From an uncultured Bacteroidales bacterium (GTDB taxonomy: Bacteria > Bacteroidota > Bacteroidia > Bacteroidales > Marinilabiliaceae), in NCBI GenBank assembly GCA_934699135.1, contig CAKUVM010000004.1:25756-89755 (forward strand): a DNA stretch of 64,000 nucleotides, read 5' to 3'. A program made the translations under genes and the position numbers. The notes beneath the pieces were generated by a model that had not been told where the DNA came from, made no database searches, and saw only the letters and a program-made list of their open reading frames with translations. This document shows, one piece after another, positions 46,001 through 53,444 of this stretch; the stretch's first letter is position 1; each line of letters opens with the position of its first letter.

Positions 46001-47908
46001 TTACTCTTCCTCTTGCAAGATGTGCAGGTCTTTGCCTACCAAGTCTTCCTCAATGACGAGGTTGTCAATGATGAAATTTTGACGGCTAGACGTGTTTTTG
46101 CCCATATAGAACTCCAGCAGGTCGTGGACCGCGTCGGAGCTTTTGAGCATGACAGTGTCCAGCCTCATGCCGGGGCCAATGAACTCTTTGAACTCTTGCC
46201 AGTTGATCTCTCCGAGACCTTTAAACCTGGTTATCTCCCTCTGCGCGCCCAGCTGCCTGGCCGCCTTGTCTCGCTCCTCCTCGGAATAGCAGTAGAGGGT
46301 CTTCTTCTTGTTGCGCACACGGAAGAGCGGGGTCTGAAGGATGAACAGGTGGCCGTTCTTGATGACCTCAGGGAAGAACTGGAGGAAGAACGTTATCATG
46401 AGCAGTCGGATGTGCATTCCGTCAACATCGGCATCGGTGGCAATGATGACTTTGTTGTATCGGAGTCCGTCGATGCCGTCTTCAATGTTGAGGGCGCTCT
46501 GGAGGAGGAAGAACTCCTCGTTCTTGTATATGGTGTCTCGTCTCAGGCCGAAAGTGTTGAGAGGCTTGCCGCGGAGGCTGAAGACGGCCTGGGTGTGGGC
46601 GTCGCGGCTCTTGGTTATGGAGCCGGACGCAGAGTCTCCCTCTGTGATGAAGATGGATGTCTCTTCGCGCCGGGCGTTGCCGGCGTCGGTGAGGTGGATG
46701 GTGCAGTCGCGGAGCTTGCGGTTGTGGAGGTTGGCCTTCTTGGCCTTCTCGCGAGCCTCTTTTTGGATTCCGGAGATGGCCTTGCGCTCTTTCTCGCTGT
46801 CAACAATCTTCTTGTTGATTATCTCCGCCGTGTCGAGGTTTCGGCGCAGGTAGTTGTCAAGATGCTCGGAGAGGAAGTCGCCCACATAGTTGCGAATGGA
46901 GACTCCGCCGTCGGGACTCATGTCCTTGCTGCCCAGCTTCGTCTTTGTCTGGCTCTCGAAGACCGGCTCCTGGATTCGGATGGAGACGACGGCGGTGAGG
47001 CCGGAGCGGATGTCGGCCACATCGTAGTTCTTGCCATAGTAGTCTCGCAATGTCTTGACGATGGCCTCTTTAAAGGCCAAGAGGTGCGTGCCGCCCTGAG
47101 TGGTGTGCTGGCCGTTGACGAAGGTGTAATATTCCTCGCCATAATGGTCGCAGTGGGTGAAGGCGATCTCCAGGTCGTCTTTCTCAAGGTGTATGATGGG
47201 GTAGAGGGCCTCCTCTGTCATATTGTCCAAGAGCAGGTCGACCACTCCGTTCTGGCTCTGGAATTTCTCACCGTTGAACGTGAGCGTCAGGCCCTTATTG
47301 AGGTAGGAGTAGTTTTTGAGCATCTGGACGATGAACTCGTCTCGGAATGCGAAGTTCTCGAAAATCTCGGGGTCGGGGGAGAACTCCACCCTGGTGCCGT
47401 TTTTCTCTTGCGTCGGCATCACGTCATGCTCCGTCACCACCTTGCCGCGCGAGAACTCCACCACCTTGGCCTGCCCGTCGCGGAAGGCGGAGACGACGAA
47501 GCGAGTGGAGAGCGCGTTGACGGCCTTGATGCCCACGCCGTTGAGGCCTATGGATTTTTGGAAGACTGCGCTGTCATATTTTCCGCCGGTGTTCATCTTG
47601 GAGGCCACGTCCACCACCGAACCCAATGGTATGCCGCGGCCAAAGTCGCGTACGCTCACCGACCCGTCGGATGTGAGGAGAACGTCAATCCTCTTGCCGA
47701 AGCCCATCATAAACTCATCTATAGAGTTGTCAATCACCTCCTTTATGAGCACATATATGCCATCGTCGGCGTAGGCGCCGTCTCCTAGTTTGCCAATATA
47801 CATGCCGGGGCGGCGGCGGATGTGCTCCTGCCACTCCAATGTCTTGATGCTGTCTTCACCATACTCGGCCGCGGCGGCCTTGATGTCTTTTTCTTCTTGC
47901 TCGCTCAT
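46001..47908 (-). CDS. parE: Type IIA DNA topoisomerase subunit B (ParE-like)
   Basis: 635 residues, ATG at 47908. ATPase and strand-passage subunit. GHKL signatures '[13 protein letters not shown]', '[10 protein letters not shown]' and '[14 protein letters not shown]'; the Toprim domain shows '[11 protein letters not shown]' and '[17 protein letters not shown]'. Length is like ParE rather than full GyrB. It has its own TAnnTTTG promoter and would be transcribed through the methyltransferase island into parC. Confidence 0.93.
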   Translation of the reverse strand: MSEQEEKDIKAAAAEYGEDSIKTLEWQEHIRRRPGMYIGKLGDGAYADDGIYVLIKEVIDNSIDEFMMGFGKRIDVLLTSDGSVSVRDFGRGIPLGSVVDVASKMNTGGKYDSAVFQKSIGLNGVGIKAVNALSTRFVVSAFRDGQAKVVEFSRGKVVTEHDVMPTQEKNGTRVEFSPDPEIFENFAFRDEFIVQMLKNYSYLNKGLTLTFNGEKFQSQNGVVDLLLDNMTEEALYPIIHLEKDDLEIAFTHCDHYGEEYYTFVNGQHTTQGGTHLLAFKEAIVKTLRDYYGKNYDVADIRSGLTAVVSIRIQEPVFESQTKTKLGSKDMSPDGGVSIRNYVGDFLSEHLDNYLRRNLDTAEIINKKIVDSEKERKAISGIQKEAREKAKKANLHNRKLRDCTIHLTDAGNARREETSIFITEGDSASGSITKSRDAHTQAVFSLRGKPLNTFGLRRDTIYKNEEFFLLQSALNIEDGIDGLRYNKVIIATDADVDGMHIRLLMITFFLQFFPEVIKNGHLFILQTPLFRVRNKKKTLYCYSEEERDKAARQLGAQREITRFKGLGEINWQEFKEFIGPGMRLDTVMLKSSDAVHDLLEFYMGKNTSSRQNFIIDNLVIEEDLVGKDLHILQEEE

Positions 47909-47964
47909 TAGTTGATGTCGTTCTTCCGCTGTTTTGGGAGGCCCTCGGGGTGGGTGCTTTGGGG

Positions 47965-47972
47965 CAAAGGTA
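47965..47972 (-). promoter_or_regulatory. -7 box of the parE operon
   Basis: Minus strand TACCTTTG, exact TAnnTTTG, 57 bases before the parE ATG. A T-rich stretch 20 bases upstream (47996-47992) may act as -33 but also forms the tract of the HIT terminator. Confidence 0.6.
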
Positions 47973-47990
47973 GAATTTTTTTCGGGTAGA

Positions 47991-48022
47991 TAAAAAGGCC
48001 CCGCATCGGACAGATGCGGGGC
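47991..48022 (-). terminator. Terminator after the HIT gene
   Basis: 10-bp perfect stem GCCCCGCATC / GATGCGGGGC (47998-48007 with 48013-48022), 5-base loop, then TTTTT on the minus strand. Textbook intrinsic terminator. Confidence 0.92.
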
Positions 48023-48054
48023 ACACGTGGCAGAAAGGCCATCAGGCCGCTCTG

Positions 48055-48453
48055 CTATTTTTCTAGTTTTGAGGCTATTATCTGCGCAGTCTCCGCAAAT
48101 TCCTTCTCGGTGAGGTGGACGCGATCATTCTTAAAGTTGAGCGTGGCCTCGCTGTCCATCGGCACCAAGTGGATGTGGGCGTGGGGCACGTCGAAGCCCA
48201 GCACCGCAACCCCTACCCTCTTGCAACCTAGTGCTGCTTTCTGCGCCTTGGCCACCTTTTGCGCAAATAGCGCGAGGCTGGCCATGCGCTCCGGGGAGAG
48301 GTCGAAGATGTAGTCCGTCTCAACCTTAGGGACGCATAGCGCGTGTCCCTTGGCGAGGGGGTTGATGTCTAGGAAAGCGTAGTTCTCCTCGTCTTCCGCC
48401 ACCTTATATGACGGGATCTCCCCATTTATTATTTTGGTGAATATTGTAGACAT
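48055..48453 (-). CDS. HIT family hydrolase
   Basis: 132 residues, ATG at 48453. The histidine triad is at H91, H93, H95 (HAHIHLVPM), preceded by '[20 protein letters not shown]'. Members hydrolyse nucleoside phosphoramidates or dinucleotide polyphosphates; specific substrate unknown. Lies 33 bases downstream of greA and probably shares its transcript. Confidence 0.94.
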   Translation of the reverse strand: MSTIFTKIINGEIPSYKVAEDEENYAFLDINPLAKGHALCVPKVETDYIFDLSPERMASLALFAQKVAKAQKAALGCKRVGVAVLGFDVPHAHIHLVPMDSEATLNFKNDRVHLTEKEFAETAQIIASKLEK

Positions 48454-48486
48454 GACTCAGGGGTCTTTAATGATTAACAATATGCA

Positions 48487-48972
48487 CTATTCGACGGAGA
48501 GGGCTATGTCCAGCACCTCGAAGGTCATGAGGCCTGCCGGGACTTTGATTTCCGCCTTGTCTCCTACCTTCTTGCCCAAGAGCCCCTTTGCGATGGGCGT
48601 GGTGAGCGATATTTTGCCGGCCTTCAGGTCTGAGCCCTCTGTCTCTGGCACAATGGTGTAGGTCATCTTGGCCTTGGTCTTGGTGTTGAGGATGGTGACT
48701 CGGCTTAGCAGCTGCACAGACGAGTTGTCTAGCTTGCTGACGTCGATGACGCGGCTGTTGGCTATGGTGGACTTGAGTTTCATGATCTTGGACTCAAGGT
48801 GGGCCTGTGCCTCTTTGGCTGCGTCGTATTCGGCGTTCTCAGACAGGTCTCCCTTGTCGCGCGCCTCAGAGATGGCCGCGATGACCTTTGGGCGTTCAAC
48901 ACTCTCGAGCTCTGCCAGCTCGTCTTTCATTTTCTTGAGGCCGGCTTCTGTGACGTAGTTGATAGATGACAT
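48487..48972 (-). CDS. greA: Transcription elongation factor GreA
   Basis: 161 residues, ATG at 48972. Stimulates transcript cleavage by backtracked RNA polymerase. N-terminal coiled-coil ('VTEAGLKKMKDELAELESVE') with the acidic tip 'RDKGDLSENAEYDAAKEAQA', then the C-terminal globular domain ('TIVPETEGSDLKAGKISL'). The leader contains a strong promoter and an intrinsic-terminator-like hairpin before the ATG. An SD-like GGAGGAG precedes the start by six bases, unusual here. Confidence 0.97.
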   Translation of the reverse strand: MSSINYVTEAGLKKMKDELAELESVERPKVIAAISEARDKGDLSENAEYDAAKEAQAHLESKIMKLKSTIANSRVIDVSKLDNSSVQLLSRVTILNTKTKAKMTYTIVPETEGSDLKAGKISLTTPIAKGLLGKKVGDKAEIKVPAGLMTFEVLDIALSVE

Positions 48973-49013
48973 AGTTGTCTCCTCCCTAATTTGTATTTCG
49001 TTAGTGAAACGTA

Positions 49014-49053
49014 TAAAAGAAGAGAATCCTGAAACCAGAATCTCAGGATCCTC
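49014..49053 (-). terminator. Intrinsic terminator inside the greA leader
   Basis: 11-bp stem with one G-U pair, 49043-49053 with 49022-49032, 10-base loop, then TTCTTTTA on the minus strand. It lies downstream of the 49156-49187 promoter and 50 bases upstream of greA, with no second promoter between. Confidence 0.8.
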
Positions 49054-49149
49054 ACTTTCTATATGGTTATTTATTTGTGTTTCTTTGCTTTGGCGGGCAG
49101 GCGAGCCTAACCTTGGGCTTTGCTCACGCAGTCCGTCTCATTTCTTCTG
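49014..49149 (-). ncRNA. Candidate terminated leader or small RNA before greA
   Basis: The promoter at 49156-49187 predicts a start near 49149 and the terminator at 49014-49053 predicts a short RNA of about 135 nt. No ORF of useful length is seen in it (the first ATG reads only five codons). It may be an attenuator leader of greA, comparable in idea to the E. coli GraL RNA, or an independent small RNA. Prediction only; no homology identified. Confidence 0.45.
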
Positions 49150-49155
49150 ACAGGG

Positions 49156-49187
49156 CAAAGTTACAACATTTTTTCTTTCGAATCAAA
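49156..49187 (-). promoter_or_regulatory. Strong promoter between YugP gene and greA
   Basis: Minus strand: -33 TTTTG ending at 49184, 20-base spacer, -7 TAACTTTG at 49163-49156. Both elements and the spacing fit the Bacteroidetes consensus. Confidence 0.82.
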
Positions 49188-49207
49188 AATTTGAGTTTTG
49201 GGAGAAC

Positions 49208-49903
49208 CTAGTCCCTGTCAGAGTTCACGAGCTGAAGGACATAGTAGAGGAGCGTGGCGAGCGATGAGAGCGCGGCCACAAGATATGTGTAGGCGGCCCA
49301 TTTGAGAGCGTCCACAGCCCCGTCTCGGGTCTCGCCCGCCGCAATGATGCCACTCTCCGTGAGCCAGTTGACAGCCCTGCGGCTGGCGTCTATCTCCACG
49401 CCGAGCGTGACGAAAGAGAAGAGAGTGAAAACGGCATAGCAGCCGATGATGATCTTCAGCGCGAGGGTGTAGGGCATAAGGTTTGGCATGATGAACGCGA
49501 GGGCGAACATGCCAATGAAGATGACGTTGAGGATGGTGGCGGACACGTTTTGTAGCGGCACCAGGGCGGTGCGGAGCGCCATGGCCTTATAGCCCTGCGC
49601 GTGCTGCAGGGCATGACCCGTCTCATGAGCGGCAACGGCCGCGGCGGCCACGTTGCGCGAGGCGTAGACGTCTGAGCTCAGGTTGACGGTCTTATCCGCC
49701 GGGTTATAGAAATCGGTCAAAGTGCCATCAACGGGGCGTATGGTCACGTCGTTCACGCCATTGTCGCGAAGCATCCTAGCCGCGATCTCGGCACCCGACA
49801 GCGGCAGAGGGATCTGGCTATATTTCTTGAACTTGCTCTTGAGCCTGCTGCTGACAACCCAGCTCAAGATGGCGAAAGCTCCAAAAATGACCCAAAGCAT
49901 CAT
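49208..49903 (-). CDS. YugP-type zinc metallopeptidase
   Basis: 231 residues, ATG at 49903. A membrane-bound putative protease: N-terminal helix (1-18), zinc motif HETGH at H93-H97 (AAHETGHALQHAQGY), then two or three hydrophobic helices near 120-175 and a C-terminal one near 205. The family (DUF/YugP) is conserved in bacteria but its substrates are not known to me. 64 bases downstream of the glycosyltransferase gene. Confidence 0.88.
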   Translation of the reverse strand: MMLWVIFGAFAILSWVVSSRLKSKFKKYSQIPLPLSGAEIAARMLRDNGVNDVTIRPVDGTLTDFYNPADKTVNLSSDVYASRNVAAAAVAAHETGHALQHAQGYKAMALRTALVPLQNVSATILNVIFIGMFALAFIMPNLMPYTLALKIIIGCYAVFTLFSFVTLGVEIDASRRAVNWLTESGIIAAGETRDGAVDALKWAAYTYLVAALSSLATLLYYVLQLVNSDRD

Positions 49904-49967
49904 AAGTCTCTTTTCTGTTTAATGGTTTACGGGGAATGCGTGGCAAAAGCCTTGCCAAATGTTCTGC

Positions 49968-51020
49968 CTATGACATTTTGTCAGCCGCCGGGCGCAAAAC
50001 TTTATCCACCACGACTTCCGGCTCAATGTCGAAGCAACGATAGTCTCCCAGCCGGCAAGGTTTGTTGCCAAATACAGAGCAAGGGCGGCAACTCAAGTCG
50101 GCGCGCTGCACGCAGTCGCTCATTTTCTGGCCATAGCCCAAGAAACCGGCGAATGGGTGAGTGGCGCCCCATATGGAGACCACCCTGACGCCATAGAGCG
50201 AGCAGACGTGCATGGCGGACGAGTCCATGGAGAGCATGACATCGAGGTTGGACATCAGAGCCATCTCCTCGGCCAATTTCATACGCCCAATCATGACGCT
50301 GCAACCATCGCGGCCTGCGGCCAGTGTCTCCGCCTTAGCCTTCTCGACGGCTCCGCCTCCAAAAAGGAAGACCTTGACCCCAGGCGTCGCCAAGAGCAGA
50401 TCCAGCACGCGGGCCATACGCTCCATAGGGTACATCTTGCCCGCGTGCTGAGCGAATGGTGACACGCCAATCCACACGTCCGCCCCTTTTACCAACCCGC
50501 CGCAGCAGCCAGGCAACGCCTCTTTGGGCCTCAGGCGCAGCCCGTCTGGCACCGCCAAGCCTGCTTTTTTGAAGACGTCGGCATACCTCAGCGTCATGGG
50601 CCTCAGCTGCTTATGCTCTTTGCCACTCACAAGCCTGCGCTTCTCGGCCCTGCCCTTGTCTATGGTGAAGACCTTGGCGCCAGTCAGGCGGAAGAGCGAC
50701 CTCAAGACTTTTGTCCGCAGCACGTCATGCAGGTCTATGACAAGGTCATATTTGCCGGCCTCGCCTCGCCCCTGCGCCTTGTCGCTCCTCAAGTCCTGGA
50801 AAAGATGCCAAAGCGACGCGAGCCCGCGCCTCTGCTTGCGGATGTCGGTGCCCACGAAGTGGAAATTGGGCAGCCTCTCGAAAAAGGGCTCGAAGAACGG
50901 GGTGGAGAGGAAATCGACCTCGACGTCGGGGTTTGCCCGGCAGACGGAGGCCACGATGGGCGCTGTCATGGCCACGTCTCCCATCGCCGTGAGGCGCATG
51001 ACGAGGATGCGGCGGCTCAT
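49968..51020 (-). CDS. Glycosyltransferase family 9 (heptosyltransferase-like)
   Basis: 350 residues, ATG at 51020, overlapping the DUF4254 stop as ATGA. GT9 fold: N-terminal 'RILVMRLTAMGDVAMTAPIV', and the donor-binding C-terminal domain with 'GVSPFAQHAGKMYPMERM' and 'VMLSMDSSAMHVCSLYGVRV'. Family enzymes transfer heptose or other sugars to the lipopolysaccharide core. The coupled DUF4254 gene is its usual neighbour in Bacteroidetes. Confidence 0.92.
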   Translation of the reverse strand: MSRRILVMRLTAMGDVAMTAPIVASVCRANPDVEVDFLSTPFFEPFFERLPNFHFVGTDIRKQRRGLASLWHLFQDLRSDKAQGRGEAGKYDLVIDLHDVLRTKVLRSLFRLTGAKVFTIDKGRAEKRRLVSGKEHKQLRPMTLRYADVFKKAGLAVPDGLRLRPKEALPGCCGGLVKGADVWIGVSPFAQHAGKMYPMERMARVLDLLLATPGVKVFLFGGGAVEKAKAETLAAGRDGCSVMIGRMKLAEEMALMSNLDVMLSMDSSAMHVCSLYGVRVVSIWGATHPFAGFLGYGQKMSDCVQRADLSCRPCSVFGNKPCRLGDYRCFDIEPEVVVDKVLRPAADKMS

Positions 51021-51622
51021 TTCTTGATGGCGTAGAGGATGGGGTTTAGAGACGGGTCGTTATACATCTTCATCTGCTTGTATACCTTCATATACTTCTC
51101 CCCCGCCTCAATGTCTGCCAAGAGCTGCTGTATGGCCAAAGACAAGTCGTCATGCTGCTCATTGAGGACGGCCAGTTTCTTTGCGCAGGTGTCTTTGTGA
51201 GCCTTGTCGGCATCGGCGCGCGCGGCCTCAATGCCCATATGATAAATCTTTAGGGCGAGTATTGAGAGGCGGTCAATGGCCCATGCGGGACTCTCGGTGT
51301 TGATGCGAGCCCCGGGGTTGACCTTCACGTCTTTATACTTATCAAGGAAGTAGGAGTCGATATACTCCACCATGTCTGTGCGCTCTTGGTTGGAGGCGTC
51401 GATGCGCCTCTTTATGGCGAGAGCTTTGACAGGGTCAATCTGCGGGTCGCGGATTATGTCCTCCAGGTGCCATTGGACGGTGTCTATCCAGTTTTTGCGA
51501 TACATGAGGTGCTCAATGGCGTTGGCGGGGTATGGGTTGCGGAGCGGGGTGTCCACGTTGTCGGTCTTGTGGTAGTCGTCAATGGCCTCGTTGAACACTC
51601 TCCAATAGGTCTCGGTCTCCAT
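51017..51622 (-). CDS. DUF4254 protein
   Basis: 201 residues, ATG at 51622. Helical, with 'YWRVFNEAIDDYHKTDNVDT', 'HLMYRKNWIDTVQWHLEDII' and 'SPAWAIDRLSILALKIYHMG'. DUF4254 genes accompany GT9 genes, so a role in lipopolysaccharide core assembly is inferred. Translation is coupled to the GT9 gene. 123 bases follow the OmpH gene end; a G-rich hairpin at about 51668-51711 in between has no U tract. Confidence 0.88.
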   Translation of the reverse strand: METETYWRVFNEAIDDYHKTDNVDTPLRNPYPANAIEHLMYRKNWIDTVQWHLEDIIRDPQIDPVKALAIKRRIDASNQERTDMVEYIDSYFLDKYKDVKVNPGARINTESPAWAIDRLSILALKIYHMGIEAARADADKAHKDTCAKKLAVLNEQHDDLSLAIQQLLADIEAGEKYMKVYKQMKMYNDPSLNPILYAIKK

Positions 51623-51745
51623 AATGTTCTCTTTTGTTTGGGAAGAAGGCTCTTATATGTCGCGAGGCGGGGGACAGGCGCGCCGCGCAGGCTGACGCAC
51701 CCTGTCTCCCGTCTCGGATGGTTATGAAAAAATACTTTGGACGGC

Positions 51746-52261
51746 CTACTTGCCTGCCATCTTAACCTTTACGAGGGGAGCGGCGTCTATGCTCTGCTCC
51801 GAGGTGTAAAGGATCACTTGCGAGGTGGTGTCAAAGATGTAGATGAACTTGTTCTCTTTCCCCACCTCGTCTAGAGCCTTCTGATATTTGTCCAATATTG
51901 GAGCCATAAGCTGCTGCTCCTTTTGCGAGAGGCTCTGCTGCGCCAGCTGTTGGAAGCTCTGGATGCGCGCCTGTGTGTCTTGCAGCTCTTTCTCTTTGGT
52001 GGCGCGGATAAGCTCGGGCAGGGAGTCGCGTTTGTTGGCATACTCCTGGAATTTCTGCTGAAGCTCATTTTGCATCACCGTCATCTGGTCTTCAAGTTTC
52101 TTGGCCTCATCTTGCAATTGCTGCTGCGCCTGCGCGAACTCAGGCAGCTCGGCTAGGAACTTTTGCGAGTTGATGTGAGCGAACTTGAGGTCTTGCGCCT
52201 CGACGCAGACGGAAGCGACGGCAATGACGGCCGCGGTCAGGATGGTCTTAACAAGTTTCAT
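51746..52261 (-). CDS. OmpH/Skp family periplasmic chaperone, third copy
   Basis: 171 residues, ATG at 52261. Signal peptide (to about SVCVEAQ, 23), then a long coiled-coil ('ELPEFAQAQQQLQDEAKKLE' ... 'TQARIQSFQQLAQQSLSQKE') and a small beta C-terminus typical of Skp. Holds unfolded outer-membrane proteins for the BamA machine upstream in the same operon. Distinct from its two neighbours in sequence, so not a recent duplicate. Confidence 0.9.
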   Translation of the reverse strand: MKLVKTILTAAVIAVASVCVEAQDLKFAHINSQKFLAELPEFAQAQQQLQDEAKKLEDQMTVMQNELQQKFQEYANKRDSLPELIRATKEKELQDTQARIQSFQQLAQQSLSQKEQQLMAPILDKYQKALDEVGKENKFIYIFDTTSQVILYTSEQSIDAAPLVKVKMAGK

Positions 52262-52304
52262 TTGAAGAGGTTGTTACGTGTGGGGGAGAGTGTATGGGTG
52301 ATTT

Positions 52305-52817
52305 TTATTTTATTCCGAGTTGCTTCTTGACGAGTTCCGTCACGTCAATGCTTTGTGACCCGATGCTCAGCACGAGTCCGGACTTGGCCTCAAAGATGTA
52401 GAGGAAACCGTTGTTGGCCCCGACTTGCTGCACTGCGTTGAGGACCTTTTGCGAGATGGGCGTGATGAGCTCCTGCTGTTTTTTTTGGAGGTCTTGCATC
52501 GCAGTCTGCCGATAGGTCATGATTCGCTGCTGCATGTCTTGCAGCTCCTCCTCCTTGGCGGCTTGCTCCTCCGATGTCATGTTTTTTTGCGCCGCTTGAT
52601 AGGCGGACACTTGCTTGCTGAAGTCCTCTTGCAGGGCCGTCAGCTGCGCCTCGCATTTGGCGGACTCGGCCTCCATGGTCTTCTTCATGGCCTGAGCCTC
52701 GGGGAGCGACTCGATGAGCGTGCCGCTGTCGAAATGGCCGAACTTTGGCTTCTGCGCCTCGGCTGTGAGGCAGAGGGCTAGAGCCGCCACGGCAGCGACA
52801 ATCAGTTTACTAAGCAT
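52305..52817 (-). CDS. OmpH/Skp family periplasmic chaperone, second copy
   Basis: 170 residues, ATG at 52817. Signal peptide to about CLTAEAQ (21), coiled-coil arms ('EAQMKKTMEAESAKCEAQLTA' region, 'MQQRIMTYRQTAMQDLQKKQ') and the C-terminal beta strands 'NNGFLYIFEAKSGLVLSIGS'. Same role as the neighbouring copies. 43 bases to the third copy. Confidence 0.9.
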   Translation of the reverse strand: MLSKLIVAAVAALALCLTAEAQKPKFGHFDSGTLIESLPEAQAMKKTMEAESAKCEAQLTALQEDFSKQVSAYQAAQKNMTSEEQAAKEEELQDMQQRIMTYRQTAMQDLQKKQQELITPISQKVLNAVQQVGANNGFLYIFEAKSGLVLSIGSQSIDVTELVKKQLGIK

Positions 52818-52862
52818 AATAGAGTTTTGGTTGGAAAAATGACGTGAGTGTATTCGCCTCCC

Positions 52863-53378
52863 TTATTTGCCGTAGCCAAGCTTGGCCAAGACGGCATCGG
52901 ACACGTCTAGGCTCTTGTCTGCGAAAAGGAGACCCGCGGAGGACGCCTTGTCCCACACGGCGGAATAGTTCTTCTCCTGCGCCAATGAGGATATGGCGTT
53001 GAAGATCTGGTCTTGAATGGGTTTGACGAGAATCTCACGCTGCTTGAAGAGCTCGCCGTTTTGCCCGAAATATTGTTGCTGGAGCTTCTTGGCCGCCTGC
53101 TCTTTCTGGACAATCTCGTTTTCCTTTGACACTTTCATGTCGTTTGAGAGGAAAACGCTCTCGTTGCGATAGGTGTCATAGAGCTTCTCCACCTCTTGCA
53201 TCTTGGCTTTGACGTCGTCCTCATATTTTTTCGAGAGCTTGTTGAGCTGCTCGTTGGCGGTCTCGTAGGCCGGGATGTTTTTGAGGATGTAGTCGGTATC
53301 GACAAAGACAACTTTCTGTGCCTGGGTCGCGACGATGGCCGCGGCCATCAGCACGATTGAGAGTAATATCTTGCGCAT
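52863..53378 (-). CDS. OmpH/Skp family periplasmic chaperone, first copy
   Basis: 171 residues from the ATG at 53378 (MRKILLSIVLMAAAIVATQA); the longer reading to 53441 would overlap the bamA end. Signal peptide about 20 residues, then 'VVFVDTDYILKNIPAYETAN' and two coiled-coil arms. First of three tandem copies, 66 bases downstream of bamA. Confidence 0.92.
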   Translation of the reverse strand: MRKILLSIVLMAAAIVATQAQKVVFVDTDYILKNIPAYETANEQLNKLSKKYEDDVKAKMQEVEKLYDTYRNESVFLSNDMKVSKENEIVQKEQAAKKLQQQYFGQNGELFKQREILVKPIQDQIFNAISSLAQEKNYSAVWDKASSAGLLFADKSLDVSDAVLAKLGYGK

Positions 53379-53444
53379 TGTTGCTAAGGTTTTTGTTGTT
53401 AAACAATGTGTTCCGGCGTAGCGAAGCAATAAGCGTGCCAATGG

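Noticed and set aside
45998..47788. 596-codon plus-strand ORF opposite parE
   Set aside because: Antisense shadow caused by GC-rich codon bias; composition is Val/Leu/Glu-rich with no domain, and parE on the other strand is a clear match.
51668..51711. Hairpin between DUF4254 and the OmpH genes
   Set aside because: Mismatched stem with no U tract on either strand.
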